Below, in pieces: positions 43,458 through 51,393 of a DNA stretch of 64,000 bases; position 1 is the first letter of the stretch, and each line of letters opens with the position of its first letter. The position numbers and the translations under genes are program-made. This DNA is from Acidovorax sp. CF316 (GTDB lineage: Bacteria > Pseudomonadota > Gammaproteobacteria > Burkholderiales > Burkholderiaceae_C). The DNA lies in the NCBI RefSeq assembly GCF_000276605.1, contig NZ_AKJX01000099.1, positions 50,967 through 114,966 of the forward strand, given 5' to 3'. The notes below the pieces were generated by a model. The model saw only the letters and a list, made by a program, of their open reading frames with translations, had not been told where the DNA came from and did not search any database.

Positions 43458-44669
43458 TTGTTCCACTTTCCTACCCTTGCACACCCTGCGCTCCTGTCGC
43501 GCAGCGTTCTCCTGGCTGCGGCCGTTTCGCTGACCGCCTGTGGGGGCGGGGACAGCAAGAGCGATGGGGACGGTGGCGGGGGCACGACCCCGCCGCCGGT
43601 CGCCACGGCCGGCGAACTCAAGTCGGCTGCGCTGCTCAACACCATCACGCCAGCCCAGATCACCGAGGCCCTCGCCAAGGACGCCTCCAAGGTGCAGGGC
43701 ATCGTGCCGCGCTACTCCGTCACCTCCTACCGGCTGGAGTACATCACCTCCGACGCCCAGGGCCGCGAGGTGCGCGCCTCGGGCCTGGTCAGCGTGCCCG
43801 TCAAGGCCTTGGGTGCGCGCAGCCCCGTGCTGGGCTACCAGCATGGCACCATCTTCACGAGCGCCGAGGCGCCCAGCAACAACGCCGTGGGCTCCGAGGT
43901 GGCGGTGGTGATGGCCTCGCTGGGCTACATCGTGGTGGCGCCGGACTATGTGGGCTATGGCGTCTCCAAGGGCACGCCCCACCCTTACCTGCTATCGGCC
44001 CCCACGGCCGCCGCCACGCTGGACATGCTTACGGCCGCCCGCACCTGGCGCGGCCAGGGCAATGCGGCCGACAACGGCCAATTGTTCCTGACCGGTTATT
44101 CCGAGGGCGGTTACGCCACCATGGCGGCCCACCGCGCCCTGCAGGCCAGCAATGCACCCGAGCGCCCGGCGCTGCGCATGGTGGTGACGGGTGCCGGGCC
44201 CTACAACGTGCAGGCCACGCTCGACGGGCTGGTGAATGTGGTGCGCGATCGCGAGCCCGTGATCGGCGCGCTGATCAACCCCGGCTTTTTGCGCTACCTG
44301 GGCGGCAGCGTGCAGCGCGAGGTGCGGCGCCTGCTGCTGCGCGCCTTGTTGCCCGGCGATGCCGACGTGAGCTTCGACAACCAGTTCATCGACAACTTCC
44401 TGGCCGATGACGTGCAGGCCGTGGCCCGCGTGAGCAGCGTGCATGACTGGAAGCCCCAGGTGCCCGTGCGCCTGTACCATGGCCGCGACGACGTCACCGT
44501 GCCCTATGGCAGCTCGGTCACCACCCTGCAGGCCATGCGCGCCCAGGGCGCGGGCGACCTCGTGACCCTGACCGACTGCACCGCCGTGCCTTCGAGCCAC
44601 GTCGGCTGCGTGCCGCCATTCATCAACTTCATGCTGGGCCAGTTGGCGCCCGTGGCGCAGGACCTCTGA
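43458..44669 (+). CDS. Secreted lipase-like alpha/beta hydrolase, lipoprotein
   Basis: A 403-aa enzyme from the chosen TTG start. This gives a lipoprotein signal: hydrophobic LLSRSVLLAAAVSLTAC with lipobox LTAC, then a Gly/Asp/Ser-rich linker (GGGDSKSDGDGGGG). The fold has an oxyanion region GYQHGT, the nucleophile in GYSEGG, an Asp in YHGRDDVTVPYG and a late SSHVGC. This order matches secretory lipases and related esterases. A GTG at 43389 would add 23 residues before the signal peptide, which is unlikely for a lipoprotein; the TTG has a TGAAAG site eight bases upstream. It is divergent from the Anbu gene. Confidence 0.82.
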   Translation: MFHFPTLAHPALLSRSVLLAAAVSLTACGGGDSKSDGDGGGGTTPPPVATAGELKSAALLNTITPAQITEALAKDASKVQGIVPRYSVTSYRLEYITSDAQGREVRASGLVSVPVKALGARSPVLGYQHGTIFTSAEAPSNNAVGSEVAVVMASLGYIVVAPDYVGYGVSKGTPHPYLLSAPTAAATLDMLTAARTWRGQGNAADNGQLFLTGYSEGGYATMAAHRALQASNAPERPALRMVVTGAGPYNVQATLDGLVNVVRDREPVIGALINPGFLRYLGGSVQREVRRLLLRALLPGDADVSFDNQFIDNFLADDVQAVARVSSVHDWKPQVPVRLYHGRDDVTVPYGSSVTTLQAMRAQGAGDLVTLTDCTAVPSSHVGCVPPFINFMLGQLAPVAQDL

Positions 44670-44680
44670 CGCTTTGATGC

Positions 44681-44705
44681 ATGCCGCCCCGGGGCGGGGC
44701 GGCAT
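44681..44705. terminator. Hairpin terminator between convergent genes
   Basis: A perfect ten-base stem (ATGCCGCCCC with GGGGCGGCAT, loop GGGGC) lies between the stops of the lipase-like gene (plus) and hpaR (minus). There is no long T run on either side, so it may act as a bidirectional barrier rather than a classical terminator. Confidence 0.6.
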
Positions 44706-44707
44706 CT

Positions 44708-45169
44708 TCAGCCTTCTTCGCCCCCGGGGGCCTCGCCAAGCCGCGCGATCACCGCATCGAGCGTGGCGTACAGCTGCCCGATGAACTCCACCCCCATTTC
44801 CTCCTCCAGCGCGCGGTAGGTCGCCTCGATGGTGGGCGCGAGCTTTGCCGCCAGCGCCTTGCCCTCGGGGCTTACCGACACCATCACCCGCCGTTGGTCA
44901 TGCTCCAGCCGCTCGCGCAGCACCAGGCCCAGGTCCGCCATGCGCGCGAGGATGCCGGCCAGGCTGGGGCTCGACAGGCGGCAGATGTCGCCGATCTGGC
45001 GCGGCTCCAGCGGCCCGTGGTCGAGCAGGGCGCGCACCACGCGCCATTGCTGCTCGGTCAGGCCGACCGTATGCAGGATGGGCCGAAAGCGCGCAAAGAC
45101 GCTCTCGCGTGCCTGCAGGAACAGGAGCGGCAGGTTGCGGTGGACCAGTTGCGGTGGTGGGGAATCCAT
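44708..45169 (-). CDS. hpaR: MarR-family repressor HpaR of homoprotocatechuate degradation
   Basis: A 153-aa MarR regulator. The winged helix is visible: LTEQQWRVVRALLDHGPLEPRQIGDICRLSSPSLAGILARM (recognition helix about residues 66-78), followed by the wing LVLRERLEHDQRRVMVSV. The N terminus and its position divergent from the hpa catabolic operon fit HpaR, which in E. coli represses the meta-cleavage operon until an aromatic effector such as homoprotocatechuate binds. Two related palindromic sites lie in the shared promoter region (45267-45307). The start is ATG at 45167-45169. Confidence 0.9.
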   Translation of the reverse strand: MDSPPPQLVHRNLPLLFLQARESVFARFRPILHTVGLTEQQWRVVRALLDHGPLEPRQIGDICRLSSPSLAGILARMADLGLVLRERLEHDQRRVMVSVSPEGKALAAKLAPTIEATYRALEEEMGVEFIGQLYATLDAVIARLGEAPGGEEG

Positions 45170-45261
45170 GGGGCGAAATCATCCTCGAAAGCAGGGGAGC
45201 AGGTCACAGCCGCCGCGACACCCCTCGGTACAAACCCGAACGAAAAGGAGCCGGGGGTCCA

Positions 45262-45307
45262 TTGACTTACTAGCATGTTAGTAAATAAACTACTCACATG
45301 TTAGCAA
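45262..45307 (+). promoter_or_regulatory. hpa operon promoter with two candidate HpaR operators
   Basis: A -35-like TTGACT (45262-45267) and a -10-like TAAACT (45286-45291) are 18 bases apart. The near-perfect palindrome TTACTAGCATGTTAGTAA fills the spacer (45267-45284). A second copy, matching 14 of 18 positions with the same CATGTTAG core, spans 45290-45307 and includes the first start codon, one repeat every 23 bases. If the -10 is right, transcription would begin at or next to the ATG at 45298. A repressor bound here would block polymerase directly. Confidence 0.6.
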
Positions 45308-46014
45308 TGTACCAGACCCCGCAACACGCCCCATGCCGAATGGAATTCGACGTCGCGCCCTTTCGCCTGTCCGGCGTCGTCTATGGCGCCCTGCTCAACC
45401 ATGCGCCCGCCCTGGCCGCCATGGATGCGGCCGCCCACCAGCCGCCGTACAAGGCGCCGCCCCTTGCACCGGTGCTCTACATCAAGCCGCGCAACACGCT
45501 GGCTGGCCATGGCGATGCCATCGTGGTGCCGCAGGATGCGCCGGAGCTCGAAGTGGGTGCCAGCCTGGGCATCGTGATCGGCCGCACCGCCTGCCGCGTG
45601 CCCGAGGGTCAGGCGCTGGAGCATGTGGCCGGCTACACCATCGTGGGCGACATCAGCGTGCCGCACGGTTCGTTCTACCGCCCCTCGATCCGCTTCAAGG
45701 CGCGCGATGGCTTTTGCCCCATCGGCCCCCGCGTGGTGCCGCGCAGCCAGATCGCCGACCCCGATGCGCTTGCGGTGCAGGTCCACGCCGATGGCGCCCT
45801 GGTGCATGCCACGAGCACGGGTGGGCGCATTCGCCCGGTGGCCCGGCTGCTGGCCGAGGTCAGTGAGTTCATGACCCTTTCGCCCGGCGACGTGCTGCTG
45901 CTGGGCGCATCGGCCGGTGCGCCGCGCGTGCGCGCCGGGCAGCAGGTGCGCATCGCCATCGACGGCCTGGGCGAGCTGCACAACCACTTCATCGCTGAAG
46001 GAGGTGCGCCATGA
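45298..46014 (+). CDS. hpaG1: HpaG N-terminal-half homologue (homoprotocatechuate pathway isomerase/decarboxylase subunit)
   Basis: A 238-aa fumarylacetoacetase-fold protein corresponding to the first half of the two-domain HpaG of E. coli. Visible motifs are APVLYIKPRNTLAGHG, EVGASLGIVIGRTACRV (a metal-binding Glu) and GDISVPHGSFYRP. HpaG decarboxylates 5-oxopent-3-ene-1,2,5-tricarboxylate and isomerises the product to 2-oxohept-4-ene-1,7-dioate. In this organism the two halves are separate genes overlapping by four bases. Start options are ATG 45298 and ATG 45307; neither has a Shine-Dalgarno site, consistent with leaderless translation. First gene of the catabolic operon. Confidence 0.9.
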   Translation: MLAMYQTPQHAPCRMEFDVAPFRLSGVVYGALLNHAPALAAMDAAAHQPPYKAPPLAPVLYIKPRNTLAGHGDAIVVPQDAPELEVGASLGIVIGRTACRVPEGQALEHVAGYTIVGDISVPHGSFYRPSIRFKARDGFCPIGPRVVPRSQIADPDALAVQVHADGALVHATSTGGRIRPVARLLAEVSEFMTLSPGDVLLLGASAGAPRVRAGQQVRIAIDGLGELHNHFIAEGGAP

Positions 46015-46781
46015 AGCGGGCACGCGTCGCCTATGCGGGGGCAATACACGAAGCGACACCCCATGGCGTGCAGCAGATCCGCCTGGCCGATGGCCGGGTG
46101 GTGGCCGAGGACGCCGTGGTCTGGCTGCCGCCCTTCGAGGTCGGCACCACCATTGCGCTGGGGCTCAACTATGCCGACCACCTCAAGGAGCTGTCGGGCG
46201 AACTCACCGTCACCGCCAAGGACGAGCCGCTGGTGTTCCTCAAGGGCCCGGGCACGCTGATCGGCCACCGTGGCCAGACGCGCCGCCCGGCAGGCGCGGC
46301 CTTCATGCACTACGAATGCGAACTGGCCGTGGTGATCGGCCAGACCGCGCGCCATGTCGCCAAGGCCGATGCCCTGCAGCATGTGGCCGGCTACACCGTG
46401 TGCAACGACTACGCGATCCGCGACTACCTGGAGAACTGGTACCGCCCCAACCTGCGCGTGAAGAACCGCGACACCTGCACCGTGCTCGGCCCCTGGTTCG
46501 TGGACGCGGCCGACGTGCCCGACCCGCACGACCTCACGCTGCGCACCCTGGTCAACGGGCAGGTGACCCAGCAGGGCCACACCGGCAACATGGTCAACGA
46601 CATCCCCGAGCTGATCGCCTACCTGAGCAGCTTCATGACGCTGCGCGCGGGCGACGTGATCCTGACCGGCACGCCTGAGGGCGTGGTCAACGTCGACGTG
46701 GGCGACGAGGTGGTGACCGAGATCGACGGCATCGGCCGCCTCGTCAACACCATCGTGGGCGACGAAGCCTTCGGCATCTAA
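46011..46781 (+). CDS. hpaG2: HpaG C-terminal-half homologue (homoprotocatechuate pathway isomerase/decarboxylase subunit)
   Basis: A 256-aa fumarylacetoacetase-fold protein matching the second half of HpaG. Hallmarks are IALGLNYADHLKE, EPLVFLKGPGTLIGH, the metal-binding YECELAVVIG (about residues 100-109), KNRDTCTVLGPW and the C-terminal GDVILTGTPEG. With the preceding gene it should carry out the decarboxylation and isomerisation steps between HpaF and HpaH. Start ATGA overlaps the hpaG1 stop. The next gene, hpaE, starts 23 bases later. Confidence 0.92.
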   Translation: MKRARVAYAGAIHEATPHGVQQIRLADGRVVAEDAVVWLPPFEVGTTIALGLNYADHLKELSGELTVTAKDEPLVFLKGPGTLIGHRGQTRRPAGAAFMHYECELAVVIGQTARHVAKADALQHVAGYTVCNDYAIRDYLENWYRPNLRVKNRDTCTVLGPWFVDAADVPDPHDLTLRTLVNGQVTQQGHTGNMVNDIPELIAYLSSFMTLRAGDVILTGTPEGVVNVDVGDEVVTEIDGIGRLVNTIVGDEAFGI

Positions 46782-46804
46782 TCAACATCTGGAGACCTGA
46801 TCCC

Positions 46805-48262
46805 ATGCGCATAGACCACCTGATCGAAGGCAAACCCGTAGCGGGCCGCGAGTACTTCGAGACCGTCAATCCTGCCACCCAGGAGGTGCTGGCCGAAGTC
46901 GCCAGCGGCGGCGCGGCCGAGGTGAACGCGGCCGTGGCCGCCGCCAAGGACGCCTTCCCCGCCTGGGCCGGCCTGCCCGCGCCCGAGCGCGCCAAGCTGA
47001 TCCGCAAGCTCGGCGACCTGATCGCGGCCGAGGTGCCGCAGATCGCTGCCACCGAAACGCGCGACACCGGCCAGGTCATCGCCCAGACCGGCAAGGCGCT
47101 GATCCCGCGCGCGGCCGACAATTTCTACTACTTTGCCGAGATGTGCACCCGCGTGGACGGCCACACCTACCCCACGCCCACGCACCTCAACTACACGCTG
47201 TTCCACCCCGTGGGCGTGTGCGCGCTGATCTCGCCGTGGAACGTGCCCTTCATGACCTCCACGTGGAAGGTGGCTCCGGCGCTGGCCTTCGGCAACACGG
47301 CGGTGCTCAAGATGAGCGAGCTGTCGCCACTCACAGCCGCGCGCCTGGGCCAGCTGGCGCTCGAAGCCGGCATCCCGGCCGGCGTGCTCAACGTGGTGCA
47401 CGGCTTCGGCAAGGAGGCGGGCGAGCCGCTGTGCGCCCACCCCGACGTGCGCGCCATCTCGTTCACCGGCTCCACGGCCACGGGCAACCGCATCGTGCAG
47501 GCGGCGGGCCTGAAAAAGTTCAGCATGGAACTGGGCGGCAAGAGCCCCTTCGTGGTCTTCGACGATGCGGACCTGGACCGCGCGCTCGACGCCGCCGTGT
47601 TCATGATCTTCTCGAACAACGGCGAGCGCTGCACCGCGGGCTCGCGCATCCTGGTGCAGAAGTCGATCTACGCCGACTTTGCCGAGAAGTTCGCGGCGCG
47701 CGCCCGGCGCATCACCGTGGGCGACCCGATGGATGACAGGACCATCATCGGCCCCATGATCAGCCCGGCCCACCTGGCCAAGGTGCGCAGCTACATCGAA
47801 CTGGGCCCGAAGGAAGGCGCCACGCTGCTGTGCGGCGGGCTGGGGGCGCCGGAGCTGCCGGCCCATCTGCACAAGGGCAACTTCGTGCGGCCCACCGTGT
47901 TCGCCGATGTGAACAACCGCATGCAGATCGCGCAGGACGAGATCTTCGGCCCCGTGGCCTGCCTGATCCCGTTTGCCGACGAGGCCGAGGCCATCCGCCT
48001 GGCCAACGACACGCAGTACGGCCTGTCGAGCTATGTGTGGACCGAGAACATCGGCCGTGCCCACCGCGTGGCCGCGGGCATCGAGGCCGGCATGTGCTTC
48101 GTCAACAGCCAGAACGTGCGCGACCTGCGCCAGCCCTTCGGCGGCACCAAGGGCAGCGGCACCGGGCGCGAGGGCGGCAGCTGGAGCTACGAGGTGTTCC
48201 TGGAGCCCAAGAACGTCGCCGTCTCGCTGGGCAGCCACCACATTCCACACTGGGGAGTCTGA
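46805..48262 (+). CDS. hpaE: 5-carboxymethyl-2-hydroxymuconate semialdehyde dehydrogenase
   Basis: A 485-aa NAD-dependent aldehyde dehydrogenase. Catalytic Cys276 lies in NNGERCTAGSRIL and general-base Glu242 in SMELGGKSP; the NAD-binding FTGSTATGNRI is at about 222-232. It oxidises the semialdehyde produced by HpaD to 5-carboxymethyl-2-hydroxymuconate. Length and sequence (HPVGVCALISPWNVPFM, NSQNVRDLRQPFGGTKGSG) agree with HpaE rather than a general aldehyde dehydrogenase. The operon context between hpaG2 and hpaD confirms the role. Confidence 0.95.
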   Translation: MRIDHLIEGKPVAGREYFETVNPATQEVLAEVASGGAAEVNAAVAAAKDAFPAWAGLPAPERAKLIRKLGDLIAAEVPQIAATETRDTGQVIAQTGKALIPRAADNFYYFAEMCTRVDGHTYPTPTHLNYTLFHPVGVCALISPWNVPFMTSTWKVAPALAFGNTAVLKMSELSPLTAARLGQLALEAGIPAGVLNVVHGFGKEAGEPLCAHPDVRAISFTGSTATGNRIVQAAGLKKFSMELGGKSPFVVFDDADLDRALDAAVFMIFSNNGERCTAGSRILVQKSIYADFAEKFAARARRITVGDPMDDRTIIGPMISPAHLAKVRSYIELGPKEGATLLCGGLGAPELPAHLHKGNFVRPTVFADVNNRMQIAQDEIFGPVACLIPFADEAEAIRLANDTQYGLSSYVWTENIGRAHRVAAGIEAGMCFVNSQNVRDLRQPFGGTKGSGTGREGGSWSYEVFLEPKNVAVSLGSHHIPHWGV

Positions 48263-48264
48263 GC

Positions 48265-49185
48265 ATGGGTACCCTCGCCCTCGCGGCCAAGATCACGCAT
48301 GTGCCGTCCATGTACCTGAGCGAGCTCGACGGCCCGCGCAAGGGCTTTCGCCAGGCGGCCATCGACGGCCACGTGGAGATCGGCCGGCGCTGCCGCGAAC
48401 TGGGCGTGGACACCATCGTCGTGTTCGATACGCACTGGCTGGTGAATGCCAATTACCACATCAACTGTGCGCCGCGCTTCGGGGGCGTGTACACCAGCAA
48501 CGAGCTGCCGCACTTCATCAGCAACCTGCCCTACGCCTTCCCGGGTAACCCCGAGCTGGGCCAGTTGCTGGCAAAGGCCTGCTGCGCCCAGGGCGTGGAG
48601 ACGCTGGCCCACCCAGCGACCACGCTGGCGCCCGAGTACGGCACCCTGGTGCCCATGCGCTACATGAATGCCGACCAGCACTTCAAGGTGGTCTCGGTCT
48701 CGGCCCTGTGCCAGGTGCATTACCTCAACGACAGCGCACGCCTGGGCTGGGCCATGCGCCAGGCCATCGAGGAGCAGTACGACGGCACCGTGGCCATCCT
48801 GGCCAGCGGCAGCCTGAGCCACCGCTTCGCGCAGAACGGCACGGCGCCCGACTTCGCCACGAAGATCTGGAGCCCCTTCCTCGAAACGCTGGACCACCGC
48901 GTGGTCGAGATGTGGCAGGCGGGCGACTGGGCCACCTTCTGCGCCATGCTGCCCGAGTACGCAGCCAAGGGCCATGGCGAGGGCTTCATGCACGACACGG
49001 CCATGCTCATGGGTGCGCTGGGCTGGTCGGACTACACCGGCCGCGCCGAGGTGCTCACGCCGTACTTCGGTGCCTCGGGTACGGGGCAGATCAATGCCGT
49101 GTTCCCGGTCACGCCGCAGACGGGTGCTGCGGTGCCCGGGCCGCAGGCATCGGCGGGTGGCCAGCCATCGGCCGGCCGGCTGTGA
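48265..49185 (+). CDS. hpaD: 3,4-dihydroxyphenylacetate 2,3-dioxygenase (class III extradiol)
   Basis: A 306-aa ring-cleavage dioxygenase of the LigB class. The N-terminal AAKITHVPSMYLSELDG gives the first Fe(II) His, FDTHWLVNANYHINCA the second His region, and a Glu is expected late in the fold (near residue 240). It opens homoprotocatechuate (3,4-dihydroxyphenylacetate) to 5-carboxymethyl-2-hydroxymuconate semialdehyde using O2. E. coli HpaD has about 283 residues; this one has an extra Gly/Ala/Pro-rich tail of roughly 20 residues. It starts two bases after the hpaE stop. Confidence 0.94.
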   Translation: MGTLALAAKITHVPSMYLSELDGPRKGFRQAAIDGHVEIGRRCRELGVDTIVVFDTHWLVNANYHINCAPRFGGVYTSNELPHFISNLPYAFPGNPELGQLLAKACCAQGVETLAHPATTLAPEYGTLVPMRYMNADQHFKVVSVSALCQVHYLNDSARLGWAMRQAIEEQYDGTVAILASGSLSHRFAQNGTAPDFATKIWSPFLETLDHRVVEMWQAGDWATFCAMLPEYAAKGHGEGFMHDTAMLMGALGWSDYTGRAEVLTPYFGASGTGQINAVFPVTPQTGAAVPGPQASAGGQPSAGRL

Positions 49186-49195
49186 GGAGCGCGCC

Positions 49196-49651
49196 ATGCC
49201 CCACCTGGTGATCCTCTACACCCCCGACCTGGACCGGCCCGTGGAGCAGGGCGGTAGCGACTTGGGTGCCCTGTGCCGGGCCCTGGCGGGCGCCATGCGC
49301 CGGCAGGTGGACGAGGCGGGCAAACCCGTCTTTCCCACCGGCGGCATCCGCGTGCTGGCCTACCCGGCGGCGCACCACGCGGTGGCCGATGACGGCGAGG
49401 CAGAGCCGGCGGGAGGCCCATCGCCGGGCTACGGCTTCGTCTACCTCAACCTGCGCATGGGGCGCGGTCGCAGTGCCGCCACGCACCAGGCCGTGGGCCA
49501 GGCCTTGTCGACCGTGGCGCAGGCGCACTTCGCACCGCTGCTCGCGTCGCGTCCCATCGGCGTCACCCTGCAGATCGACGAGGGCCCCGAGGTCTTCGAC
49601 GCCAAGCACAGCTCCCTTCACCCCCTGTTCAACAAGCCTGCACAGGGCTGA
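49196..49651 (+). CDS. hpaF: 5-carboxymethyl-2-hydroxymuconate isomerase
   Basis: A 151-aa tautomerase-superfamily enzyme. Pro2 (MPHLVILY) is the expected catalytic base, and a C-terminal IDEGPEVFDAKHSSLHPLF matches CHMI enzymes. It isomerises 5-carboxymethyl-2-hydroxymuconate to the 2-oxo form. The usual enzyme has about 126 residues; the extra 25 form an insertion near residues 55-80 (HHAVADDGEAEPAGG) that looks like a surface loop. It starts ten bases after hpaD. Confidence 0.9.
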   Translation: MPHLVILYTPDLDRPVEQGGSDLGALCRALAGAMRRQVDEAGKPVFPTGGIRVLAYPAAHHAVADDGEAEPAGGPSPGYGFVYLNLRMGRGRSAATHQAVGQALSTVAQAHFAPLLASRPIGVTLQIDEGPEVFDAKHSSLHPLFNKPAQG

Positions 49652-49657
49652 CCCTCC

Positions 49658-50461
49658 ATGCTCTCCAACGACACCATCGCCTCCCTGGCGCAGCAGCTCT
49701 ACCAAGCGCGCAAGCAACGCACGCAACTGCGCCACTTCTCCGCCCAGTACCCCGAGATGACCATCGAGGACGGCTATGCCATCCAGCGCGCATGGGTGCA
49801 GCTCGAACAGGCCGATGGCCGCAGCATCAAGGGCCGCAAGATCGGCCTGACCTCGCGCGCCATGCAGCAGGCCAGCCAGATCACCGAGCCCGACTACGCG
49901 CCGCTGATGGACGACATGTTCTTCGACGCGGGTGGCGACATCCCGTTTGAGCGCTTCATCGCACCGCGCGTGGAGGTGGAGCTGGCCTTCATCCTGGCGC
50001 GGCCGCTCAAGGGCCCGGGCGTGACGCTGTTCGATGTGCTCTCGGCCACCGACTACGTGGTACCGGCCATCGAGATCATCGATGCCCGCATCGAGCAGTT
50101 CGACCGCGATACCCGGGCCATGCGCAAGGTGTTCGACACCATCTCCGACTTTGCCGCCAATGCCGGCATCGTGCTCGGCGGCCGCCCCGTGAAACCTCTG
50201 GACGTGGATCTGCGCTGGGTGGGCGCGCTGCTGCACAAGAATGGCGTGATCGAGGAGACGGGCCTGGCGGCCGCCGTGCTCAACCACCCGGCCACGGGCG
50301 TGGCCTGGCTGGCCAACAAGATCGCGCCGCACGGCGAGCAGCTCAACGCTGGCGACGTGGTGCTGGCCGGCTCCTTCACGCGGCCCGTGGCCGCCGTGCA
50401 GGGCGACAACTTCCATGTGGACTACGGGCCGCTGGGCTCGGTCTCCTTCCGATTCGTGTGA
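49658..50461 (+). CDS. hpaH: 2-oxo-hept-4-ene-1,7-dioate hydratase
   Basis: A 267-aa hydratase of the HpaH/MhpD group, the same length as E. coli HpaH. Family segments are [31 protein letters not shown] (active-site region), [15 protein letters not shown] (metal-binding Glu residues) and [13 protein letters not shown]. It adds water to the C4-C5 double bond to give 4-hydroxy-2-oxoheptane-1,7-dioate for HpaI. It starts six bases after hpaF and is followed ten bases later by hpaI. Confidence 0.94.
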   Translation: MLSNDTIASLAQQLYQARKQRTQLRHFSAQYPEMTIEDGYAIQRAWVQLEQADGRSIKGRKIGLTSRAMQQASQITEPDYAPLMDDMFFDAGGDIPFERFIAPRVEVELAFILARPLKGPGVTLFDVLSATDYVVPAIEIIDARIEQFDRDTRAMRKVFDTISDFAANAGIVLGGRPVKPLDVDLRWVGALLHKNGVIEETGLAAAVLNHPATGVAWLANKIAPHGEQLNAGDVVLAGSFTRPVAAVQGDNFHVDYGPLGSVSFRFV

Positions 50462-50471
50462 AGGCCACACC

Positions 50472-51284
50472 ATGCAGCAGATCCCCGAGAACCATTTTCG
50501 CAACGCGCTGCGCGCGGGCCGGCCGCAGATCGGCCTGTGGGTCGGCCTGGCCGATGCCAACGCGGCCGAGGCCCTGGCCGGCTGCGGTTTCGACTGGCTG
50601 CTGCTCGATGGCGAGCACGCGCCCAACGACGTGCGCAGCGTGCTCGACCAGTTGCGGGCCGTGGCCCCGTACCCGGTGCAGCCTGTGGTGCGCCCGGTGC
50701 AGGGCGAGGTGGCCCTGGTCAAGCAGTACCTGGACGTGGGCGCGCAGACCCTGCTCGTCCCCATGGTCGACACGCCCGAGCATGCTGCGCTGATGGTGCG
50801 CGCCATGCGCTATGCGCCCGAGGGCATGCGCGGCATGGGCGCGGCGCTGGCGCGTGCCTCGCGCTGGAACCAGGTGGAGGACTACCTGAACCGCGCCAAT
50901 GGCCAGATGTGCCTGCTGGTACAGGCCGAGACACCGCTGGCCCTGCAGAACCTGCAGGCCATCGCCGAGACCGAGGGCGTGGACGGTGTCTTTTTCGGCC
51001 CGGCCGACCTGTCCGCATCCATGGGCTACCGGGGCCAGCCCGGGCACCCCGAGGTGCAGCGCGCCATCCTCGATGGCATCGCCACCGTGCGCCGCGCCGG
51101 CAAGGCCGCCGGCATCCTGATGGCGGACCGGGCGCTGGCGCAGACCTACCTTGACGCCGGGGCGCTGTTCGTCGCCGTGGGGGTGGACACCACGCTGCTG
51201 GTGCGTGCCGCGACCGAGCTGGCCGGCCACTTTGCCAGGCGCCCAGCCATCCAGGCCGTGCCGGGCGTGGCAAGCCCGTACTGA
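50472..51284 (+). CDS. hpaI: 4-hydroxy-2-oxoheptane-1,7-dioate aldolase
   Basis: A 270-aa class II metal-dependent aldolase. Motifs are [14 protein letters not shown] (His base and dyad), [35 protein letters not shown] (metal-binding Glu) and [12 protein letters not shown] (metal-binding Asp). It splits the pathway intermediate to pyruvate and succinate semialdehyde, which enter central metabolism. Length equals the known HpaI (about 265 aa). It is the last enzyme gene of the operon. An AT-rich palindromic region lies between it and the Bug receptor gene. Confidence 0.94.
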   Translation: MQQIPENHFRNALRAGRPQIGLWVGLADANAAEALAGCGFDWLLLDGEHAPNDVRSVLDQLRAVAPYPVQPVVRPVQGEVALVKQYLDVGAQTLLVPMVDTPEHAALMVRAMRYAPEGMRGMGAALARASRWNQVEDYLNRANGQMCLLVQAETPLALQNLQAIAETEGVDGVFFGPADLSASMGYRGQPGHPEVQRAILDGIATVRRAGKAAGILMADRALAQTYLDAGALFVAVGVDTTLLVRAATELAGHFARRPAIQAVPGVASPY

Positions 51285-51320
51285 GCATACCGTCTGTCAG
51301 GCCGTCGCCATCACTCAAAT

Positions 51321-51350
51321 TTAGTCAGTGAGCTAGTTAATTAATTACCT
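51321..51350 (+). promoter_or_regulatory. AT-rich palindromic region upstream of the Bug-type receptor gene
   Basis: In otherwise GC-rich DNA, bases 51321-51340 form a loose inverted repeat (TTA..CAG....CTAG.TAA type), and 51335-51350 is a 16-base near-perfect palindrome centred on TTAATTAATTA. It lies 44 bases before the receptor start, inside the gap after hpaI. It could be an internal promoter/operator, possibly for HpaR or another MarR-type regulator. Confidence 0.4.
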
Positions 51351-51393
51351 TGAAAAGCACCTTCCCTGCCAACAACCCGTGAGGAGACAAGCC

